DNA from: an uncultured Dialister sp.
GTDB taxonomy: Bacteria; Bacillota; Negativicutes; Veillonellales; Dialisteraceae
DNA: 8,984 nt
NCBI RefSeq assembly: GCF_900541605.1
Contig: NZ_UQKJ01000079.1
Coordinates: forward strand, 1 to 8,984
Direction: 5' to 3'
Below the pieces are notes generated by a model that saw only the letters and a list, made by a program, of their open reading frames with translations, did not search any database and was not told the DNA's origin. Positions 5,721 to 8,984 of the stretch are shown here, in pieces. The translations under genes and the position numbers were made by a program. Positions within the stretch are counted from its first letter, which is position 1, and every line of letters begins with the position of its first letter.

Positions 5721-6692
5721 ATGGATACCCATTTTTTTCTCCGCGATTTTTCTAAAAACGCACAGAGCGATGGACTTTCGGACAAGAGTGTGAATTCCCT
5801 GTCCGTCACGAAGTCCAGAAATACCATCGACGCCTATGAGTCAGACTGGAATGATTTCTGTGACTGGTGCCGGTACCACCATGTGAGTTCCTATCCGGCC
5901 ACACCGGAAACTGTGGTGAACTATATCAATGACCTGGCGGATTACGCAAAGGCCGCCACCATACGGCGCCGAATCAGCGCCATTTCAGAAAACTACAATG
6001 CCTCCGGGGACCATGTGGAAAATCCCTGTAAAGCCTGGATTGTGAAGGAAGCCCTCATCGGCCTTACTCGCCTCAAAGGCAGTATGCAGAAGGGGAAGAC
6101 CCCACTATACTGGGAGGAAATCGAGGAAATCGTGTCCCATATGGATACATCTCTCCCCTCCCTTCGGGATAAGGCGGTGCTTCTCCTGGGCTTCATGGGC
6201 GCCTTCCGGAGGAGCGAGCTTTCGGGCCTCAACGTGGAGGATATTACGAAGTATCCCCAGGGCATTGTCATCACCATCCGCCACTCCAAGACGGACCAGA
6301 CCTCTGAAGGCCAGCAGATCGGCATTCCCTACATTTCCAACCGGAAAATGGACTGCATCCACGCCCTCCAGGACTGGATGAACGGTGCGGAAATTACAGA
6401 GGGCCCCCTGTTCCGGAGTTTCCTCAAAAACGGCAAAGTGTCCGCCCGCCGGCTCAGCGATAAAAGCATCAACCTGATTGTGAAGAAATACGCTGCCTCC
6501 ATAGGGCTGGATCCCGAATTTTACGGTGCCCACAGCCTCCGCCACGGCTTTGCCACCTACGCCGCCCTGAAGGGCGTGGAAGAACGGCTCATCATGAAGC
6601 AGACCCGCCACCGCAGCGTGGAAATGGTACGGCGCTATATCAATGAAGCGGATCTCTTCACCAATAACCCCATTGATAAAATATTTAAGTGA
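5721..6692 (+). CDS. Cre-like tyrosine recombinase
   Basis: Site-specific DNA recombinase of 323 residues (P1 Cre has 343). Residues ~30-115 form the SAM-like core-binding domain, with a Cre-like pattern (S-NT--Y-SDW--F--WC, PA-PE-V--YI). Residues ~125-323 form the catalytic domain. All active-site positions are present: Arg163 (GAFRRSEL), Lys190 (HSKTDQ), His271 and Arg274 (HSLRH), His297 (TRHRS) and nucleophile Tyr306 (RRYI). The tail after Tyr306 (NEADLFTNNPIDKI) resembles the final helix used in Cre-type subunit exchange. An in-frame TGA lies at 5712, so ATG 5721 is the earliest start, but no Shine-Dalgarno precedes it. No phage, plasmid or transposon genes surround it. XerC/D-type dimer resolution, or a remnant of an integrated plasmid or phage, are possible roles. 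Confidence 0.9.
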   Translation: MDTHFFLRDFSKNAQSDGLSDKSVNSLSVTKSRNTIDAYESDWNDFCDWCRYHHVSSYPATPETVVNYINDLADYAKAATIRRRISAISENYNASGDHVENPCKAWIVKEALIGLTRLKGSMQKGKTPLYWEEIEEIVSHMDTSLPSLRDKAVLLLGFMGAFRRSELSGLNVEDITKYPQGIVITIRHSKTDQTSEGQQIGIPYISNRKMDCIHALQDWMNGAEITEGPLFRSFLKNGKVSARRLSDKSINLIVKKYAASIGLDPEFYGAHSLRHGFATYAALKGVEERLIMKQTRHRSVEMVRRYINEADLFTNNPIDKIFK

Positions 6693-6724
6693 AACTATGG
6701 ATGCTTTTCTATTACGCAAATAGA

Positions 6725-6772
6725 GAACAGACATTCTTTTAGCCCATTTTACGGTCAAAAGAATGCCTGTTC
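6725..6772. repeat. 48-bp covarying palindrome, copy H1
   Basis: GAACAGACATTCTTTT (6725-6740) pairs with AAAAGAATGCCTGTTC (6757-6772) with one mismatch around a 16-base centre. It starts 32 bases after the recombinase stop and could slow or end its transcript, but no T run follows on the plus strand. First of three copies. Confidence 0.7.
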
Positions 6773-6830
6773 GCAGCTAAGGTGTTTTGAGGCTCTTTCA
6801 CCTCATCCTTTGAACCTGCGCTGCGTTTCA

Positions 6831-6873
6831 TCAATCCACCCTGCGCCTTTGGCGCGGCCCTTCTCCAAGGGCC
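6831..6873 (-). repeat. REP-like bipartite palindromic repeat, copy B
   Basis: Read on the minus strand: GGCCCTT, GGAG, AAGGGCC (6873-6856), then GCGCC, AAA, GGCGC (6855-6843), then AGGGTGGATTGA. The layout and the shared words CCCTT-GAGAAGGG and GG-TGGAT match copy A at 4404-4447 in opposite orientation. Arm bases differ but stay complementary. Confidence 0.65.
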
Positions 6874-6941
6874 TGCATGATTATGGAATATCTCACAATG
6901 ATGATGCCCCCTTCTATTGAGACTTCCTGTAAGCAAGTGCT

Positions 6942-6955
6942 CCCTTGGCGAAGGG
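6942..6955. repeat. Partial REP-like hairpin
   Basis: CCCTT, GGCG, AAGGG: only the first hairpin of the REP-like element is recognisable. Probably a decayed third copy. Confidence 0.4.
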
Positions 6956-7021
6956 CCTGCCTGTTACAGGGATACTTTACAATAAGCGGGCTCCTTTACA
7001 GAGTTACTCTAAAACAAAAAA

Positions 7022-7069
7022 GAACATTCATTCTTTTCACCGGATTTCCCTTTAAAAGAACGAACGTTC
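7022..7069. repeat. 48-bp covarying palindrome, copy H2
   Basis: GAACATTCATTCTTTT (7022-7037) pairs with AAAAGAACGAACGTTC (7054-7069), with two non-Watson-Crick positions (G-T type). On the minus strand it runs into a T6 tract, so it could act as a leftward terminator. Same length and layout as the copies at 6725 and 7282. Confidence 0.7.
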
Positions 7070-7174
7070 AGAATCTGCAAAATTGTGCTCCACCCCTGCC
7101 AGCCTGACTAACCTGATCAAGCCGCTATAGGATACAGGGATCTTCCTATCTAATCTCACAGTTATAGGGCTGCA

Positions 7175-7274
7175 TTCAACCCTTTCAACCTAGCCAACCT
7201 AGCCAACCTACCCAACCCACTAATCCACTAACCCACTAGCTCACTAACTCACTTTCTCACTATCCCACTATCCA
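7175..7274. repeat. Low-complexity CAACCTAGC / CACTAACC tract
   Basis: Degenerate short tandem words: CAACCTAGC twice plus a variant CAACCTACC, then about eight CACTAACC-like units (CACTAATC, CACTAACC, CACTAGCT, CACTAACT, CACTTTCT, CACTATCC). It is cytosine-rich with almost no guanine on the plus strand. It lies downstream of the LysM gene when read leftwards. No protein is encoded. Confidence 0.65.
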
Positions 7275-7280
7275 CAAAAG

Positions 7281-7330
7281 CGAACGCCTATTCTTTTGAC
7301 GAATTTTCTTGTCAGAAGAATAGGCGTTCG
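7281..7330 (-). terminator. 48-bp covarying palindrome, copy H3; probable terminator of the LysM gene
   Basis: CGAACGCCTATTCTTTTGAC (7281-7300) pairs with GTCAGAAGAATAGGCGTTCG (7311-7330), 20 pairs with one wobble and a 10-base loop. Read leftwards it starts 18 bases after the LysM gene stop and is followed by CTTTTGT, so it probably ends that transcript. It is also the third member of the palindrome family found at 6725 and 7022 (family core 7282-7329). Confidence 0.65.
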
Positions 7331-7348
7331 TATTTTCGCAATGATCTG

Positions 7349-7609
7349 TCAGCGATTCACCGGCACCTTAATGGTCATGCCCGGTACCAGTTCACCGGGA
7401 TTACTGATATGGTTGAACTGTTCGATATCGTAAATGACTTTCCGGATATCTCTGGTATTGTCCGTGCGTCGGGCAGCGATATCCCAGAGCGTATCGTTTT
7501 CTTCCACCGTCACCGTCTCGTACTGCACGGAATCACCGGTCATGGAAGCATTGACACCCCACCCGCAGAATAGAACCAGAGCAATGAACAGGTATATAAT
7601 CTTTTTCAT
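7349..7609 (-). CDS. yneA: LysM-domain membrane protein, YneA-like SOS cell-division inhibitor
   Basis: 86 residues. Seen: MKK then a hydrophobic stretch (residues ~4-21, IIYLFIALVLFCGWGV) serving as membrane anchor or signal, then one LysM domain (~29-84) with VTVEENDTLWDIA, FNHISNPGELVPGMTIKVP. Known: B. subtilis YneA (about 105 residues) has the same layout, sits divergent to lexA, and blocks division during DNA damage. The divergent lexA here supports the same role, but a general cell-wall-binding protein is possible. A longer frame reaches upstream to 7726; the start at 7609 is chosen because GGGGGGAG (7622-7615) lies five bases before it and the hydrophobic segment follows at once. The promoter carries two candidate LexA boxes. 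Confidence 0.75.
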   Translation of the reverse strand: MKKIIYLFIALVLFCGWGVNASMTGDSVQYETVTVEENDTLWDIAARRTDNTRDIRKVIYDIEQFNHISNPGELVPGMTIKVPVNR

Positions 7610-7695
7610 GGCAGCTCCCCCCTTTTCTGAACAACTGCATGGATGAATCAAACTTTTATTTGCAGGAACGTTATTTTGTAAAACTTTCATTCGCA

Positions 7696-7707
7696 GAACA
7701 TCGTTTC
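7696..7707 (-). promoter_or_regulatory. Candidate LexA box A at the yneA start of transcription
   Basis: Minus-strand GAAACGATGTTC fits the Firmicute SOS box core GAAC-N4-GTTC with one mismatch. It would cover about +1 to +12 of the predicted yneA transcript, and lies 30 bases, about three helical turns, from box B. Confidence 0.5.
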
Positions 7708-7714
7708 TATGTAT

Positions 7715-7743
7715 ATAGTAGTACAAAACAAAGTTTCGTACAA
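7715..7743 (-). promoter_or_regulatory. yneA promoter
   Basis: Read leftwards: TTGTAC (7743-7738), 17-base spacer, TACTAT (7720-7715), start near 7708. Four of six -10 bases match. The spacer holds candidate LexA box B, consistent with SOS repression. Confidence 0.45.
7726..7737 (-). promoter_or_regulatory. Candidate LexA box B between -35 and -10 of yneA
   Basis: Minus-strand GAAACTTTGTTT, a relaxed GAAC-N4-GTTC site. It is embedded in a larger imperfect palindrome, GTACAAAAC (7721-7729), AAA, GTTTCGTAC (7733-7741). Confidence 0.5.
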
Positions 7744-7824
7744 TAGAACGAGGAATTAAACTTTTTTAATCTACGCTCAGATGTTTGTATTTCCAAAATG
7801 GGGGAAATGAATCATTTATTCCAT

Positions 7825-7836
7825 GAACTTCTGTTT
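7825..7836 (+). promoter_or_regulatory. Candidate LexA box over the lexA promoter
   Basis: GAACTTCTGTTT, both half sites of the Firmicute SOS box with a 4-base centre. It overlaps the first bases of the lexA -35 hexamer at 7835, the place expected for autorepression. Confidence 0.5.
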
Positions 7837-7863
7837 GATTTCACCGTCTCTATCCTGTATAAT
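7835..7863 (+). promoter_or_regulatory. lexA promoter
   Basis: TTGATT (7835-7840), 17-base spacer, perfect TATAAT (7858-7863). Transcription would start near 7870, giving a ~70-base leader. Confidence 0.6.
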
Positions 7864-7939
7864 AAATATAGATTTATGACTTTAAAAATAGAAAAACAAT
7901 GGATTCTATAACTCTTAATTCATTAAGGAAGGGACGAAC

Positions 7940-8572
7940 ATGGCTAGAAGAAGGGCAAATAACAAGGAACTGACAAGCCGGGAACAGAGCATTCTTGACT
8001 TTATCCGCAAGAAAATTTATGAAGATGGCTATCCCCCCACAGTCCGTGAAATCTGCAGCGCTGTAAACCTCCGCTCCACGTCCACGGTCCATGGATATCT
8101 GGCCCGCCTCGAGGAAATGGGTGTCATCAAGAGAGATCCCGCCAGCTCCCGGGCCATCGAAGTGGTGGATGATATGTCCTGGCGCCATAAAAAAATGATT
8201 CCCATGCCCATGGTGGGCGCTGTCCGTGCCGGTGAACCGCTGGTAGCCGACGAACATGTGGAATCTGTATTCCCCCTCCCCGCTGAAATGGTGGGCAGTG
8301 ATAATAACTGCTTCATCCTCGTGGTCCGGGGCGACAGCATGATCAATGCGGGCATCCAGGAAGGAGACTACCTCATCGTTTCCGAACAGGACCATGCCCA
8401 GGACGGAGATATTGTAGTAGCCCTCGTAGGCAATGACGATGCTACGGTGAAGCGTTTCTACAAGGAAGCGGACCACATCCGCCTGCAGCCCGAAAATCCG
8501 GCGTATAAACCCATCATTTCCAAGGATGTCACCATCCGGGGAAAAGTCATCGGCCTGTACCGCCATTTCTGA
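7940..8572 (+). CDS. lexA: LexA repressor, SOS regulator
   Basis: Represses DNA-damage genes and cleaves itself when bound to activated RecA. The 210-residue product is of usual length. Residues ~10-75 form the winged helix (LTSREQSILDFI, PPTVREI, RSTSTVHGYLARLEEMG). The cleavage site is Ala97-Gly98 in VRAGEP. The peptidase pair is Ser133 (RGDSM) and Lys171 (ATVKRF). All key positions are intact, so it should be functional. AAGGAAGG at 7925-7932 lies seven bases before the ATG. It is transcribed away from the YneA-like gene, with 330 bases between the starts, and is followed by a strong terminator, so it is probably monocistronic and autoregulated. Confidence 0.97.
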   Translation: MARRRANNKELTSREQSILDFIRKKIYEDGYPPTVREICSAVNLRSTSTVHGYLARLEEMGVIKRDPASSRAIEVVDDMSWRHKKMIPMPMVGAVRAGEPLVADEHVESVFPLPAEMVGSDNNCFILVVRGDSMINAGIQEGDYLIVSEQDHAQDGDIVVALVGNDDATVKRFYKEADHIRLQPENPAYKPIISKDVTIRGKVIGLYRHF

Positions 8573-8598
8573 TAATCGGCAAATTGACACAGTAAAAC

Positions 8599-8645
8599 GC
8601 CATACCTGTGAAAGTACTTTACTTTCATGGGTATGGCTTTTTTTT
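8599..8645 (+). terminator. Intrinsic terminator of lexA
   Basis: GCCATACC (8599-8606) pairs with GGTATGGC (8630-8637), continued through two G-U wobbles into TGAAAGT (8609-8615) with ACTTTCA (8621-8627). The loop is five bases and eight T residues follow (8638-8645). Textbook form, 26 bases after the lexA stop. Confidence 0.9.
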
Positions 8646-8753
8646 ACGTTTGACCAGCAGGTGTGAATAAGAGCGGGGGTCGGGTGGTTACGACCGATGA
8701 GGATTTATGGAAATAGATACACCAGTGAATGCTGCAGGCTGGGGAGGGTATTT

Positions 8754-8766
8754 GCGGCGAAGCCGC
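8754..8766. repeat. GCGGC-GAA-GCCGC hairpin
   Basis: Short perfect stem in the non-coding end of the window. A similar GCGGC-GAAA-CCGC word recurs at 8918-8930, suggesting members of one repeat cluster. Confidence 0.45.
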
Positions 8767-8801
8767 TGGACCTCAAATCGGTCTTTGAAAACCCCATCAT
8801 A

Positions 8802-8893
8802 GTCATTCTACCAGAAAGATCTCTCGACTCATCGTAGCTTTAGCGATTTTTACCGGTAGAGATACTTATCATGCTGCCTCCGCTCGAGATGAC
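8802..8893. repeat. Diverged palindromic interspersed repeat
   Basis: Ends GTCATTCT (8802-8809) and GAGATGAC (8886-8893) are inverted with one mismatch. Inside, TCTACC (8807) pairs with GGTAGA (8855), and ATCTC-TCGA (8819-8827) with TCGAGAT (8884-8890). The GTCATTCT...ATCTCTCGA wording resembles the interspersed palindromes found in many bacterial genomes. No coding potential. Confidence 0.4.
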
Positions 8894-8917
8894 GATATAG
8901 GGGAAGTGTCAGAAAGT

Positions 8918-8957
8918 GCGGCGAAACCGCTGGCGGTTAGCCTCCTTCCTCGGAAGG
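8918..8957. repeat. Cluster of short palindromes
   Basis: AACCGC, TG, GCGGTT (8925-8938) overlaps GCGG/CCGC (8918-8930) in mutually exclusive folds, followed by CCTTCC, TC, GGAAGG (8944-8957). Part of the repeat-rich tail after lexA. Confidence 0.4.
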
Positions 8958-8958
8958 C

Positions 8959-8980
8959 GAGGGTCCTGCAGAGGACCCTC
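8959..8980. repeat. 22-bp hairpin repeat, copy 2 (inverted)
   Basis: GAGGGTCCT, GCAG, AGGACCCTC, a perfect 9-bp stem. Its complement contains the same 16-base core, GGTCCTCTGCAGGACC, as 4621-4642, with compensating outer bases. Confidence 0.6.
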
Positions 8981-8984
8981 GAGC

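Noticed and set aside
7022..7069. LexA boxes inside the 48-bp palindromes
   Set aside because: GAAC and GTTC ends are about 40 bases apart, and the GAACGTTC in the right arm has no spacer, so SOS box spacing is not met.
6739..7107. Small frames on both strands between recombinase and LysM gene
   Set aside because: They are translations of the 48-bp palindromes and REP copy B rather than genes.
6725..7329. CRISPR array from the three 48-bp repeats
   Set aside because: The copies are 200-300 bases apart, diverged, strongly palindromic and without regular spacers or cas genes.

Overview
The window looks like a chromosomal segment of a bacterium from the Bacillota, most plausibly a Negativicute of the Dialister/Megasphaera kind. 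This is inferred from the lexA/yneA-like divergon typical of Firmicutes, the GC-rich coding DNA with strong GGAGG-type ribosome sites, and AT-richer spacers packed with small palindromic repeats. The species cannot be fixed from sequence alone. No rRNA, tRNA, CRISPR array or transposase gene was seen.

Positions 1-4247 are a tightly packed rightward operon for thio-nucleoside salvage: the C-terminal part of a methylthioadenosine/methylthioinosine phosphorylase (mtnP-like, cut by the left edge), mtnA (methylthioribose-1-phosphate isomerase), a short-form S-adenosylhomocysteine hydrolase (ahcY-like) and an MTA/SAH deaminase (mtaD). The first three genes overlap by ATGA, and the fourth begins 11 bases after the third ends. 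Base-contacting residues in both the phosphorylase (Asn-Phe-Ala where MTAP has Asp-Tyr-Asp) and the hydrolase (Glu54/Lys56 where the human enzyme has Thr57/Glu59) differ from adenine-type enzymes. With the deaminase in the same operon, this suggests a deamination-first route through methylthioinosine and S-inosylhomocysteine.

Positions 4248-5720 hold no convincing gene but much structure: REP-like palindromes, a nested hairpin with a short T run, a ~167-bp palindromic MITE-like element, a long hairpin, a 35-bp lox-like inverted repeat, and two tandem ~73-bp hairpin units. These are followed by a good promoter and a Cre-like tyrosine recombinase (5721-6692) with a complete catalytic set. The lox-like arm matches the P1 loxP arm at 9 of 13 positions, so recombinase plus site may form a chromosomal Cre/lox-type module.

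Positions 6693-7348 are again repeat-rich non-coding DNA. They contain three copies of a 48-bp palindrome whose arms covary, an inverted copy of the left-hand REP element, and a cytosine-rich low-complexity tract. Positions 7349-8572 form an SOS divergon: a small LysM membrane protein resembling the division inhibitor YneA (minus strand) and lexA (plus strand), with three candidate LexA boxes placed over their promoters. A strong intrinsic terminator follows lexA, and 8646-8984 again contains only palindromic repeats.
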